NCBI GenBank assembly: GCA_037953745.1
Contig: JBAKBP010006569.1
Span: 1 to 64,000 of the forward strand
Reading direction: 5' to 3'
Origin: Lithodes maja
Taxonomy: Eukaryota > Arthropoda > Malacostraca > Decapoda > Lithodidae
Length of the DNA: 64,000 nucleotides
The translations under genes were made by a program, and so were the position numbers. Every line of letters begins with the position of its first letter. The first letter of the stretch is position 1. Below the pieces are notes generated by a model. The model did no database searches and was not told where the DNA came from. It saw only the letters and a program-made list of their open reading frames with translations. Positions 1-11,726 of this stretch are shown here, piece after piece.

Positions 1-770
1 CTAATAAAATTATTTCCTGTTGTTGCTTCCTTTCCTTTTGGATCTTAGGACTTAGTATCCTTTATTGACTGATACTCTTTAATTATGAAAAATACTGAAA
101 CTAATTAAAGTCATGTAGTATTTATAAAGAATTATTATTTAACCGAAGCTTAGTAGGCTATGGTTATGAACCGAATAAGTTATATCTAAAGAAGGACTAT
201 TAATTCTATAAAAAGTCTTGAAAGAAAAATATTAAAGTAAGAATATTTCTGTCTCTTACCCTTTTTGAAATGAATAGATAGTTTTCTTATGTCCTTTTAT
301 TTATATTTAATTTAATTATTCTTGGTTCTGGTCTTACGTTAATAGAATTATATTATTATTATCATCAGGAGTAATATCAAAGTCACATAAAAAGTTAGAT
401 ATATATTTAATAATTAGTTAAATGTATTTCTTAACCACGTAACATTGGTTTGATTATGAGTAAATAAAGTTACAGGATCGTTTCATAGATTCGATTCAGG
501 TCTCACTCAAATAATATGAAAAGCAAAATATAATATTTTGAAGCAAAAGAATTTTCTTCAGCTTAGGAAATCACTATAAGTAATATTAACACAGCCATGT
601 TAGTCTAAGGCGATATTACTAATATGAGACAATAGCATCACCGTACTAAGCACCGTTAAGCAATGCAAGCTTAATTCAAAGAAAACTCGTAAGTATTAAT
701 ATAAAACAATAGTATTACTTTCATCATAACCCAATTACTTAAAGAGTTGCTTTAGTCCACAAGTTAGTCA
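1..770. other. AT-rich non-coding stretch
   Basis: AT-rich sequence with short poly-A/T and (ATT) runs. No open frame, RNA gene or recognisable element was seen on either strand. Confidence 0.6.
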
Positions 771-773
771 ACT

Positions 774-1010
774 AAAATAGTTAAGTACATAATAATAGCG
801 TTAACGTTAATTCGCAATCAAATAGTTAAGTACACAATAATAGTAGCGTTAACGTTAATTCGCAATCAAATAGTTAAATACACAATAATAGTAGCGTTAA
901 CGTTAATTCCCAATCAAATAGTTAAGTACACAATAATAGTAGCGTTAACGTTAATTCGCAATCAAATAGTTAAACACATAATAGTAGCGTTCACGTTAAT
1001 TCCCAATCAC
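774..1010. repeat. 48-bp tandem repeat, about 5 copies
   Basis: The unit begins near AAATAGTTAAGTACACAATA and contains the palindromic core GCGTTAACGTTAA. About five head-to-tail copies differ by a few substitutions and short indels; the first and last copies are the most diverged. The unit lacks coding potential. No function can be assigned. Confidence 0.85.
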
Positions 1011-1492
1011 ATATCTCACTAACCAACATAACGTAAGTGTTTACACCGAACACACTTAACACACATTTATATAATCTGACCGACAGTCACAATCCCATTA
1101 TAATACTTCACCCCGTCTTCCTCCAGCTGCAAGTTCACCTTCCCCAACTCCAAATGAGACTGATTTGAATGCCCACAACTCGGGTCTTATATACCAAACA
1201 ATGATGGTGTAGGAACGAATCAGGAGGCGAGTGATGGTGCGCGCCCCAATCATAGCTCCTCGAGTTGCATAGCAGGTGCCTGGTCCAATCACAGCTCCCG
1301 GCGTCGATCATACGTCATAGCATCGTGGCATCGAGGTAGTTTGTAGGGTCCCCTATGACGCACGCAGGTGTGAAGGCTTGTTTGCAGGTATGCGGGCGAG
1401 GTAGTTTCCCCACTCGCTTCACCGTTTGGGTAGTTCGGCTCCTTCAACTCGAATTCTAACTCTTAAATTAACATACAGGGCTCCGTATGTCA

Positions 1493-1517
1493 GAATATAT
1501 ATATATATATATATACC

Positions 1518-1579
<62 letters not shown>

Positions 1580-1589
1580 GGTATATATA

Positions 1590-1640
<51 letters not shown>
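1493..1640. repeat. (TA)n microsatellite with two ACCGGT interruptions
   Basis: Almost pure TA dinucleotides, broken by two copies of TACCGGTA about 60 bp apart and one AATT. Apparent TYR/ILE 'ORFs' here are artefacts of the repeat. Confidence 0.95.
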
Positions 1641-1646
<6 letters not shown>

Positions 1647-1809
1647 TGTTTTTTTGCATTTATTTATTTATATTTGTTTAGCTTGAACGGGGTGTTGGGA
1701 GTGAGAGGTATTGGGGTGATGGTTTTTGTTTAGCTTGAAGGGGTCTGAGTGAGTGCTAAGACGTAAATGCAACTAATATAACTTCTGGAATTTCAGTGAA
1801 ATAAAATAA

Positions 1810-2950
1810 CCTTTATACAATTACTGCCATATATCACTTGTTGTTGGCCTGTCGCAGTTGGACCAAGTCTTGTATAAGCGTCTGTATGTAATGCCCTTGA
1901 AATTATTCGAGTGTATCGTTTTTATTGTTTTCTTTATTTGTCGTTTTTTTTTTTTTTTTTTTTCGTTTTTCTATATTCTATATTTTTATTAATTTCACCA
2001 CAACACCAAACACCTCCATTGAAATTAATGAAAGCATACATGTGATCCACCGGGATTCAAACCTGGGTTATCACACACATATTTTTAAACACTAACCATT
2101 ACACCACCAGGACGGTGGCGTCTATATCATTACTTCACATGATATAATAGGGTTAACTTAATTTGGGGTTATTAGTTGGGGTATATTTTGCTTTTGGTGA
2201 TTCTGAAATTTAGAGATAAAAATGTATGGCATGTGAAAATAATTGATTCTGTATTCTGTATTGTATTTATGGGTGTCGTATTATGTTTGCGGTGATTCGT
2301 CTATCTATGTAATATCACACAGTCAGATTAAATGGCATATACTTATTATTCTCTGGTCTATTACAGCTGGACCTCCTCTTATACAGGCGTCTATATCATT
2401 ACCGGACTTGGGATAACAGGGTTGATGTATTTGGAGTTTATTAGCAGGTATGTAATTTGTTGGGTCACTCTGTAATTTACGGAGGAGTAAGTAAGGCTCT
2501 TGAAATGTTTTGAGTGACTTGGTTTCATTGTTCTTTTTATTTATGTTTTTTTGGGGGAATATATACAGTATATATATATATATATTATTGTCAGTGAAAT
2601 TTTAGGACATGTTTGAGTTGCTATATATTTATTATTATTAAGAGAGTGAACTTATAGACCATTTTGCTATTGCTATTTATCAATTATTCCTGAACCTCAA
2701 ATACATGCGTCCATAATTTCTAGAGACGGTGACATTTATTAAGACCATTTATGTAGTTGCTATATATTCATTATTGCCGAACCTCTAATAGACCCGTCTA
2801 TATCATTAACCAACTTGAAATAATAGACTAGAATACATTCTGAGTGTAGTTCGCTAAATATACATTGATGGTGGACAGTAATTTGGGGAGGAAAAAGAAA
2901 GGGATTTGGAAATAGTTTTATAGTTTGAATGTTTTGTGTTATCACTTTTT
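1810..2950. repeat. Degenerate repeat block (GCGTCTATATCATTAC motif)
   Basis: Several diverged copies share a phrase of the form ttattgctggacctc...tatacaggcgtctatatcattac, seen near 1845, 2345, 2690 and 2775, with a second shared phrase ending in 'ttgaaatgttttgagtg'. Spacing is irregular. The block is interrupted by a tRNA-headed SINE near 1945-2118. Probably an old satellite or relics of a dispersed element. Confidence 0.45.
1945..2118 (-). mobile_element. tRNA-derived SINE, minus strand
   Basis: Read on the minus strand it starts with a tRNA-like head. A-box-like TGGTGTAATGGTTAGTG is followed by B-box-like GGTTTGAATCCC about 45 bp downstream. The body then ends in an AT-rich tail and an A-run (the T-run at about 1947-1964 on the plus strand). 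The acceptor-stem ends do not pair, so it is not a functional tRNA gene. Better preserved relatives lie at 39.8 and 40.1 kb, where the T-arm CCGGGTTCGAATCCCGG is perfect. A diverged one lies at 29.3-29.4 kb. SINEs of this type are transcribed by RNA polymerase III and moved by a partner LINE. Confidence 0.75.
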
Positions 2951-3116
2951 AATTTTCCTGTGTGTTTCAGTTGAATACTTATAGTGGAGACATGGCAATT
3001 TACCGTCAGCTAAGAAGAAACATATTATGTATATATTGTTTTGCCGGGCTATAGTAATTATAGCTCGTGATATAGTCTTTACTAAAATCCAGATATGGAC
3101 TCATAGACCGTAAATA

Positions 3117-3482
3117 AACTCAACAGGAATTCCCCAAACACGTTCTTTATATCACAATAAGTATTCAACTAGGTTACTAGGTACTACAGAACTCAACAGG
3201 AACTCCCCGAACACGTTCTTTATATCACAATAAGTATTCAACTCGGTTACTAGGTACTACAGAACTCAACAGGAACTCCCTTAACACGTTCTTTATATCA
3301 CAATAAGTATTCAACTAGGTTACTAGGTACTACAGAACTCAACAGGAACTCCCCGAACACGTTCTTTATATCACAATAAGTATTCAACTAGGTTACTAGG
3401 TACTGCAGAACTCAACAGGAACTCCCTTAACACGTTCTTTATATCACAATAAGTATTCAACTAGGTTACTAGGTACTGCAGA
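3117..3482. repeat. 73-bp tandem repeat, 5 copies
   Basis: Five nearly identical units start with ACTCAACAGGAACTCCCC and end in TTACTAGGTACTACAGA. Starts are near 3118, 3191, 3264, 3337 and 3410, followed by a short sixth start. Copies differ at only a few positions, alternating CCCGAACACG and CCTTAACACG, so the array is young. Confidence 0.9.
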
Positions 3483-3489
3483 ACTCAGT

Positions 3490-5560
3490 GACAACACACA
3501 TGAGAGTTATACACACAGGTTTATTCAACAGCATAGACAGTTATGTTCATAGGCTTGGTTTATATATATAATTCGGGTATAATATTACCTTAATAATTAT
3601 GAGAATTATAAGGTAACAGGCGAATGTATACTACTAGAGTAGACCAAGGTAATATCAATATTAAATTAGTGTTGGTAATAAACAAACAGGAAATATGCAA
3701 TTAAATAAACACGTGACCTATAGTTTCAACCCTTAATAATAATAATGATGCGGGTCGAGTGTCTTGCGTGAATGAAACAGCAGTAAAGACAAATATTAAA
3801 AGTCTCGATATGCGAGAGAATGAATGAATTGAGAGTCAAAACAAATACACTGACAGTAAATGAGTGTACCAGGAGGGGCGCCCGCGTTTGAGCTAGGTAG
3901 GCTCCTCAGGTAAACGCGACCTTTAATCAGCTAGCTTGTCAGGTCACTAACTTTACTGCGCGGTTGACAAATACAATTCTGGTTAGTGTAAATATGAACT
4001 TATTCACAAAGATATTACAATGGAATTGGGAAGAAAGGATTGCTTATTTATTTTCACAGATTACTATGTAGGTAACTCAAATTAAGTAATTTATGAGTTG
4101 AACTGGTATATTCACTTCAATCGAACGTATGTAATAATTAAGAACTCGGTCGAGGAATTCAGATTTAAAGTTGTTAATATATTTATAACTGAACTAAGGA
4201 AAATTAAATATTACCTGTATATAAAGACAAAGTCTAATCAATCAGATGCGATTAATTAATAGATGTCCTGGCAACGCTTATAATGGCGATAGCGTAATAA
4301 ATCAGTTAACAAAATATTTATTATGTTAATAAAGACGCTCAAGACGACGTTGTACTATGAAAATACTCAGGAGGGTATTAACAAGATATCTGAACAGGTT
4401 AACAGAGTCTTATGAAGAATTCACCTTGACTAGTGGTGTATTCGAAAGAATTAAAAATTTAGATAAAAGACTCTATGCAATGCTAGAATTCCTAGATCAT
4501 CAGAATCAAAATTATCTACATCAATACTCGCATGAACGATAATTCTAGTTCATACAATAATCACAACAACGATTGAGTAATCGTATAAGAGATGGGGGAA
4601 CTGGGAAAGTATATAACTGGGGGAAGGATAAGTTTTACACTGGAATATGTTAAATGTGAAATTGGGCGTAGGTTCTAGGTAATTAGTTATGAATTAAGAA
4701 GGGGAATCAAGACACGAAATACACGTCGACCTGAACTTACATCACACATAACAGAAGACATATATTAGGAAAATCTGTGAGTACGTGGCGTGATAAATGA
4801 ATGAGCACAAATATATAACGTATGCGTAGGACGTTCTAAAGGGTATTTAATCCGGAATAATATAGGATCTTGAACACAGGTCTTAGGCAAGAATTACTAT
4901 TAATTTCTGAAGGATTATCAGGTACGCAATAACAAGGATCTTGGGCACAGATCTAGTTATAATTACACATTTACACGATTCACATATTTTAACCTATACC
5001 TCGACAACAATAATCACAACTTCAAGATATACAGAGACACTTAGGGTAAGTTTGGAGGGTAGTGAGGGCACAGGGCTGGCCGACGTAGATCGTAGGTTCT
5101 AGGGCAGCACCTCAGGAATGTAGGGTGTCACTCGAGCAGCACTCCAGGTTCCCGACGTCAGAGGGCACCACAGGGCAAGCACTTTCACTAGCAGGGGGCA
5201 GGGCTGGGGCAAGCTTTAGCTGTGGTTAGCTGTCCTGTCCTTTTCAGGCTAAGTACAGTACCACAGGGTTGGTTTGCATACTTTTCTCCTAAATCTTTGA
5301 AGCAATATCTGACTTAATTCTTGACTCTCGTTTATACAGTCTCGTGGCAATAGGGGTATTGAGAATTCGTTGTGATGGAGTTGTGAGGTTAAATACTAAT
5401 ATATGGCTGGGGCATATATATAGGTGTACTTATATACTAGGTAACATATTCATATCATATAAAGCATTTATTTATCCAATTCTGGGAGAATTCTTACTTC
5501 AGGATTACATCCTCCTCCAGATTCTTCGACATATTGAGGAATTGCTGGCCTATTATTTAT
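3490..5560. other. No recognisable feature
   Basis: AT-rich until about 5040, then more GC-rich. Open frames are short and show no family resemblance. The 61-codon frame at 4357-4542 has no supporting motif or context, so I do not call it a gene. Confidence 0.5.
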
Positions 5561-5573
5561 TTTTGTCTGGATG

Positions 5574-6096
5574 TTGTTGTTGTTGTTGTTCCCCAAGCTG
5601 CCTGGCCGAAGAGACCCAAGGCCCCGAGCAAGGCCAAGGCCATAACCGAGCGCCCCCACAGAACCCTCCCTGCCGACCACAATAAAGCCTGGGTGACCGA
5701 AGCCACTCCATGGCGGGGAGCTGAGGAGGGTGCGGAAACACCCGGGAAACCAAAGACCCACCCAGGGCCCTGTGCCCCTCAGCAATTATGAAGAGAAAGT
5801 TGAGGGGCAAAGGAAAAATGTGATGCTTTGGCTTCCAATCTTAGTAGATTGGGAGGTCAATCCACGGAAGAGATGCCGTCACTTGAGATCTAGAATATAC
5901 ATAAGTAAAAGGAACAGTCAGACTAAGCTATGGGTATGGCAGAGATCGCTCAGTTCTCACTCTGATAGACCAGCCCATCACCACATGACTAGAACCCAAT
6001 CCTCTCAGCATCAGCTAGGAAAGGCCCTAGAAAGCCGCCTTTGGCGGGGGGATAGCTCCCCTATTTCAACCCCTTTCGGGGTTGGGCACCCGCCCT
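5574..6096 (-). mobile_element. R1 retroposon copy 1, about 0.5 kb, (CAA)n tail
   Basis: First of four copies of a dispersed GC-rich repeat; the others are at 12044-12581, 34950-35177 and 40448-40859. On its sense (minus) strand it begins GGGCGGGTGCCCAACCCCG, contains CGGTCACCCAGGCTTTATTG, and ends with CAGCTTGGGGAACAACAAC, that is, a (CAA)n tail. No long ORF is shared by all copies. Terminal target duplications on two of the other copies show that it moves as a LINE-type retroposon. No clear duplication was found for this copy. It may be a SINE with a structured head or the 3' part of an unrecognised LINE. Confidence 0.75.
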
Positions 6097-6234
6097 AAGA
6101 ATAAGGTTAGACAGAAAGCCAACCATGCCAGAACTAAAATAAAATGGAGGCTAGCATTAAATTAAGTGAAATTAAATAACTTTCAAAGGATAGGATTAAC
6201 ATCGTAAAAAAAGCAAAAGGCAAAAGATTGAAAA

Positions 6235-6262
6235 AAATATATATATATATATATATATATAC
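6235..6262. repeat. (TA)n microsatellite
   Basis: Pure TA run just left of a 370-bp non-repetitive segment that ends in another TA run at 6625. Confidence 0.9.
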
Positions 6263-6618
6263 CGGACCGGCATAACTGACACTCCTGTTCCGGTCCATTT
6301 GTATCTGTAATCTTCTGGTCGTTGATGTGCAATTTGCATAAACATTGTTTCATCGTAGTGTAGATCTGGTGAAGGAAGGAATGCTGGCCCGTCATTGGCT
6401 GGTGTCGTTTGAAGGCAGGCTGTGATTGGTTGATGCAGCTTCCCATGCTCATAACTGCTTGTGTGTGTGAAAGAAAACGAGGGGCTCTTGGTGATAGGGG
6501 TGGCTCCTGCATTTTCTTGTTTCTTAGCTGTTTTCTGGTGATGGATTTGGCTGGTGGAGCCAGCTGCAGACTGGCTATTCTGCAACTGTTTGTTGCCTGT
6601 GGTGGTAGCAACACTGTA

Positions 6619-6624
<6 letters not shown>

Positions 6625-6664
<40 letters not shown>

Positions 6665-6700
6665 TATACATATATATATATAATTTATATACAGTATATA
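6625..6700. repeat. (TA)n microsatellite
   Basis: Interrupted TA repeat followed by short CACA runs to 6730. The long minus-strand frames over it are repeat artefacts. Confidence 0.9.
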
Positions 6701-6749
6701 TTTATAATAATACATACACACATACACAAAGTGGTACACATCGCTAAAG

Positions 6750-7255
6750 ACTAAAAAATATATATATTTTCGGAGGCTTAAAGGCTTACTGACATCGGCT
6801 ATCTATTTTCGTGAATTCCACATTATCTAAAATGTATGCCAGTGTATTTGAAAAACAAATATACTTGTTTCAGCCTGCACTTTATAGTAACAATCAAGGG
6901 TATGAAAATCTTATACTTTAAATTATAATGTCCATGATTGAATTGCGAGTGTAGTTTCTTATGCAGTGATTTACTCATCTGATAAGTAAACTGATAATTA
7001 AAAGAAACCACATTCGCAATTAATCCATGCTATTTTTCTTTCAATCATAAGATCACTACGAGGAACCGAACTTTATGTGGCCAACTGTACATGCGAAAAA
7101 TGTAGTCCAGAGTTGATCAAATATGTACGTTTAATTGGTGAGACCGAAGCATCGACTAGATTTTGATAAATGTTAGCTTGACCTTTGTAAGATGTGTATT
7201 GTGGAGGCACGTTTGGCCTTGGGTCTACTTTTTTTTTGGAGTGGGTAAATGTAGA
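6750..7255. other. No recognisable feature
   Basis: Unique-looking AT-rich sequence with no coding, RNA or transposon signal that I can see. Confidence 0.5.
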
Positions 7256-7261
7256 TAATTG

Positions 7262-7332
7262 TGTGTGAGAGAGAGAGAGAGAGTCTTTTTTCCTACAGAT
7301 TTATACGCTGCCTACTCTTTCTTCCTTAACCC

Positions 7333-7378
<46 letters not shown>
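7262..7378. repeat. (GA)n microsatellites
   Basis: Two GA runs, about 7265-7282 and 7337-7378, separated by CT-rich unique sequence. Confidence 0.9.
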
Positions 7379-7380
<2 letters not shown>

Positions 7381-7431
7381 TGTGCGTGTGCTATCCTTTC
7401 TATATAATTATCTGACTATCTATCGTCCTCT

Positions 7432-7640
7432 CTCACACACACACACCCACATACACACACACACTCTGACACACACACACACTCTCACACACACACACGC
7501 TCTCACACACACACACGCTCTCACACACACACACCCACATACACACTCACACTCTCTGACACACACACACACTCTCACACACACACACACGCTCTCACAC
7601 ACACACACGCTCTCACACACACTCTCTCTCCCCCCCTCCC
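7432..7640. repeat. Compound (CA)n/CTCT minisatellite
   Basis: CA runs are punctuated at regular intervals by CTCT or GCTCT, giving a higher-order unit of about 20 bp with variants such as ACACGCTCTCACAC. It ends in a C-rich CCCACC tract. Confidence 0.9.
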
Positions 7641-7719
7641 ACCCCCACCCACCTACCACCCCTGTGCAGGAATTATAATATGCACGTCTATTAGTGCTAA
7701 AAATTGCCCCGGTTTTTAA

Positions 7720-8625
7720 TTAAGTCGCTGTCAAGTTAAGGCCCCTTCATCTTCACCGACCCCAGCGAGTTTATTAAGGACAACCCACTTTTGAGTTTCC
7801 GTACAGTGTGATTAAATACAACCCGCTTCTTAGTTTCGTACATTCTGATGCCCAAATAGCCTGCGAGTTTAAATATTACAACCCGCTTCTGAATATGCTG
7901 CGAGAATATTGAATGCAACCCCCTTCTGAGTTTTCGCACAGTCTAATGGTCACAGATGCTCCTACGCTATTATTAAAGACAACCCACTTCTGGGTGTCCA
8001 TGCATTCAGATGCCCAATTATCCTCCTGAGATTATTTAATACAACCCACATCTGAGTATCCATACTAAAATATCCTCCCGTAAGTTTAAATATTGCAAAC
8101 GACTTCTGAATATCCATAGTCTAATGCCTAAATATTAAATATCCCGTCAGTTTAATTAATACAACCCACTTCTGAGAATCCACACAGTCTAATGCCCAGA
8201 TATACTCATGTGATTTAAATATATACAACCCACTTCTGAGTATCGGTACAGTCTAATGCCCAAATGTTATCCACTCAGTTTACATTATACAACCCACTTT
8301 TGAATATCTGTACAGTCTAATGCCCAAATGTTATTATGCCAGTTTAATTAATACAACCCACTTCTGAGTGTGCGTACACTCTAATGCCCAAATGTGCTCC
8401 TGTCAGTTTAATTTATAAAACCCACTTCCGAGTGTCCGTACAGTCTAATGCCAAATATGTTCTTGAATGTTTAATTAATACAACCCATTTCTGAGTATCC
8501 GTACAGTCTAATGCTACTACAGTATAACCTCCCGCGAGTTAATTTGAAACAACCCACTTCTGAGTATACGTACATTATTATGCCAAACTATTTTCCCACG
8601 AGTTTAAGTAATACGAGTCGGTTCT
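7720..8625. repeat. Degenerate 60-65-bp tandem repeat, about 14-15 copies
   Basis: The phrase ACAACCCACTTCTGAGTATC recurs near 7770, 7828, 7878, 7915, 7980, 8041, 8096, 8161, 8224, 8289, 8353, 8418, 8480, 8550 and weakly at 8614. Each is followed by GTACAGTCTAATGCCCAAAT and a TTTAATTAAT linker. Period is mostly 60-65 bp; copies at the left are shorter and more diverged. Frame is not maintained, so it is a satellite and not a protein repeat. Confidence 0.9.
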
Positions 8626-8702
8626 AGGTTGCCTGGAATAACTTGCTCCTTACCTGACCCCTTACTGAGCTTGTACAGTCACTCTCAAAAGTCATGGCTT
8701 AT

Positions 8703-8911
8703 GGCGGTGTCACACGAGCGATTTTTCCGTCAATTTGTATGAGCAATTGTAGTCTGGCAGCTTCATTATATAAGTTTCATTAGAATTAAACTAGCTAACA
8801 TAATCTACCGTCGATCCAGTTTCCGATGCCAATGCAAAAGAGCCTCAAAATAGTACGAGCAAAAACTTGCTTATCAAAAAATTTCGGAAAATGCACTCGT
8901 GTGACACCGGC
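8703..8911. mobile_element. MITE with about 30-bp TIRs (GGTGTCACACGAG)
   Basis: The left end GGCGGTGTCACACGAGCG is the inverted match of the right end TGCACTCGTGTGACACCGGC. With mismatches the similarity continues into TTTTTCCG, giving TIRs near 30 bp on a 209-bp element with no coding capacity. No certain target duplication was seen, so the superfamily is not assigned. Confidence 0.75.
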
Positions 8912-9029
8912 TTTCCCTCCATAACTGTAGCTCCTTGAGGATCTAAGACACAATTGGTGTGTCTATTTCTGGCTGTTATTGATTCAGATAAGGAAGGGTT
9001 TGTGGCAGTGATTGAGACAGTATTTACCC

Positions 9030-9390
9030 TTTTATCACCGTCTGTACCAGCGACGTATTTTGTATTTGATTTCAGCTACATTTAGATAATGATATGTAGC
9101 TTAGGAAGGATATATAGCAGCTAAAAGGAGTAATCGAGGTAGTCTTTAGCTTCTTAATTGGTAGACGTCCTTCCTAAGCTGAATAAAATCGTCTAATAAC
9201 AGCCAAAATACAGTGAAAAGAACTTCTCCTGTACAGAAGGGGTTAAGGAAGGGTATGTGGCAGTCAGAAGGTTAATGTTAGTATTTACCCTTTTAACTCC
9301 CACAGATCCTTCCTAAGATGTATAAAATCGTCTAATGATAGCCAGAATAAACTGTTAAAACGCGTCATAATCCTCGAGAGGTTAGCTTCA
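9030..9390. mobile_element. Degenerate piggyBac-type MITE relics (type C)
   Basis: Two right-end-like segments (near 9180-9246 and 9300-9385) contain ATAAAATCGTCTAAT and resemble the type C MITE at 47727-47933. The first ends AGAAGGGGTTAA, as expected for a TTAA insertion site. The left end, near CTGTACCAGCGACGTATTTTG at about 9043, is diverged. Probably one copy plus a partial duplication. Confidence 0.5.
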
Positions 9391-9469
9391 TTTCTCTCTC
9401 TTGGTATATGATATAATTGCTCGAGAACATTCAGTATGACATGAAACTAAAAATTATTATAATTAGTTC

Positions 9470-9560
9470 GTGTGTGTTGTGTTTGTGTGGTGTGTGTGTG
9501 TGTGTGTGTGTGTGTGTAGTGTGTGTGTGTGTGTATGTTGTGGTGTGTGTGTTTGTGCGT
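9470..9560. repeat. (TG)n microsatellite
   Basis: GT/TG repeats with short interruptions. Confidence 0.9.
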
Positions 9561-9727
9561 TTAAGTTTTTTAACATTATGCTTATCATGCATGTGTCTAA
9601 AATCAATACTAAATTACTGTAACCTTATAGCAAGTGCTCTTAATACTTGTTGTGTGTGTCTCTCTCTCTCTTCTTTGCTATCCTTTCTCTCCACTTTTCC
9701 TTACTCAAGGGTTAGCTATCCCTACTA

Positions 9728-9800
9728 GAATTAAGTCCTGACCACCTCGCTGGGATCGTAAGGTCTGTGTGGTCAGTGTATTTATGTAAATCTATGTAAA
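9728..9800 (+). mobile_element. CR1-like LINE 3'-tail fragment
   Basis: The sequence GTCCTGACCACCTCG...GGTCTGTGTGGTCAGTGTAT closely matches the 3' end of the LINE remnant at 10726-10785. Here it is followed by a (TC)n tract at 9808-9858, so it looks like the end of a separate 5'-truncated copy. Confidence 0.65.
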
Positions 9801-9804
9801 CATA

Positions 9805-9807
<3 letters not shown>

Positions 9808-9858
<51 letters not shown>
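9808..9858. repeat. (TC)n microsatellite
   Basis: Pure CT run between two LINE fragments. Confidence 0.95.
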
Positions 9859-9860
<2 letters not shown>

Positions 9861-9863
9861 GTC

Positions 9864-10785
9864 TTGCAAATAGGTAATAACAACACAAAATATGAATACA
9901 AGATGAAAGGCCAGCCAATCAAAACAAGTGCATTAGTTAATGACCTGGGGGTTATTATATCTGAAAACCTAAAATCCTCAGATCAATATGCAGCAGCTGC
10001 GAACAAGGCCAATCGAGCATTGGGATATATTAAGATAAATTTTACTTATAAAAACGAGCACATTATAGTACCTTTATTTAAAAGCATAGTGAGGCCCCAT
10101 CTTGAATATGGTGTGCAATTTTGGTCTCTTTATCTGAGCAAGGACATTGAGAAACTCGAGTCGGTGCAGCGAAGAGTTGATTCCGTCACTAAGAAATATA
10201 TCTTGTCATGAAAGACTAAAAAAAAAAAAAAAAAATCACTTAAGAAAAGAAGATTGCGAGGTTAATTAATCAAGTGTTTCAAGATACTAAAAGGATTTGA
10301 CAAAATTGATGTAGATTCACTTTTCAAAATAGATAACACTTCATTAACTCGGGGAAATGGAATTAAATTAAAAACCAGGAGGGTGAATCTCGATGTCACA
10401 AAGCACTTCTTCACCTACAGTGTTGTCATCGAGTGGAACAGACAATTGACACATTCAAAAGAAGTTTAGACATTCATTTTGAGGAGGTGGGAATAATATA
10501 GGTTAAACAAAAAAAACATAGGTTAAGCATCAGTAGTATATGATGTTTCGCAGCTTCGTTCTTTACTATAAATTTCCCAGTAGAAGTTCTTATCATTCTG
10601 ATGGAGGACTTCTTTCCCCAACTTAATTTCATGCCGACTAACGGTCGGAGGGAGAGGTGGATGGGGAGAGAGCCTTCTTTTTTGCTATTTTTGCCTTCCA
10701 TTTTGTATCAAATTCTATTTTAGCATTAAGTCTGGACTACCTAGTAGGGACCGCAAGGTCTGTGTAGTCTGTGTATCTATGTAAC
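9864..10785 (+). pseudogene. CR1-like LINE ORF2 C-terminus and 3' UTR, degenerate
   Basis: The open part (about 9864-10211) encodes the region after the reverse transcriptase (RT) core. LVNDLGVIISENLKSSDQ, RALGYIKINF and SIVRPHLEYGVQFWS are typical of CR1/jockey-type ORF2 thumb and C-terminal regions. After an A-run near 10217-10234 similarity continues in another frame (LIKCFKILKGFDKIDVDSLF, then LKTRRVNLDVTKHFFTYSVV), ending near 10470. The RT catalytic motif, endonuclease and 5' end are missing. A 3' UTR of about 300 bp follows and ends with a tail nearly identical to that at 9728-9800, then CTCTCT. Inactive 5'-truncated copy. Confidence 0.8.
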
Positions 10786-10894
10786 TCTCTCTCTCTCTCA
10801 CTAGACATCCTGAAGTGGGCGTTTCAATATAGATACAGATTCAGTCCGAGTGATGTATGTAAGTATACCACGCGAGCTGGTTAGCCCCTTCACG

Positions 10895-11045
10895 CACACA
10901 TACTTACACATAGCTATAGTCATACATACACACATACATACACGCATACATACATACATACACACACGTACATACATACACCATACACACACACACACAC
11001 AAACATACATATATACTGTACACTCAATCAGTCATGCACACACAT
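10895..11045. repeat. (CA)n and (CATA)n microsatellite
   Basis: CATACA and CACA repeats; the open frames across it are low-complexity artefacts. Confidence 0.9.
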
Positions 11046-11070
11046 ACACTCTCCTATAATTATACAATAT

Positions 11071-11692
11071 ACTGGGTGTCCCGAAATAGACGTGCCGAAC
11101 TGCAGCATTAGGATAGGACAAATATTCTAAGTATAAAATGTTCTATAAGCAAAATTCCAAGTTTTACTTGTTACTGATATATTGTTTTTTGAAAATTACA
11201 TTTTCTTAACCTAACAAGTGCGCATAGGGGTAATTGAAAACGTCCCCCTGTGCTGACGTATTTGAGGTGTTTCCGTCACTAAAATATTCATTGTACCATT
11301 AATAGCATTAATAATTATCCATATGCGCCTATTATGGGTTGATTATAAAGGTATTAACCTGAAACAACAATAAAACGAGTGAAAACAGAGTTTGGATGGT
11401 CAAAATCGGAGATATAGCCAGCGAGTTGTATAATGTATGGGTGAGGCAAACTGCTTTCCCGCCAATTTCCCCCAAGGCCACTGAGACACAGTCGATCGAT
11501 ACTCTCTCTCTCTCTCTTGCACTCGCTTGCCATCAGTGATGACAACACCCTGCTTGCAACTCGCTAATGTTAGCACGAAAATATACCTCAGAATAAGGGA
11601 ATAATAGGGAAAATAGGTGATAACTGAAGGAGAGGAGGAAAGTGGGGAAGGAGGGGAGGTAGAGGACTGAGATTTTGCATGGCCCAGGGGCC

Positions 11693-11726
<34 letters not shown>

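Noticed and set aside
1426..1686. Long frames over (TA)n, rich in Tyr and Ile, on both strands
   Set aside because: Pure dinucleotide repeat translated; no start context or flanking homology. The same applies to the frames at 6183-6671, 44383-44670 and 45806-46293.
4357..4542. 61-codon plus-strand frame
   Set aside because: No motif, no homologue known to me and no promoter or splice context; expected by chance in this length.
5560..5580. Target duplication for R1 copy 1
   Set aside because: I compared the bases beside the (GTT)n end and beside 6096 and found no convincing direct repeat.
7259..7678. 139-codon His/Thr repeat frame and its minus partner
   Set aside because: Translation of CA/CT minisatellite.
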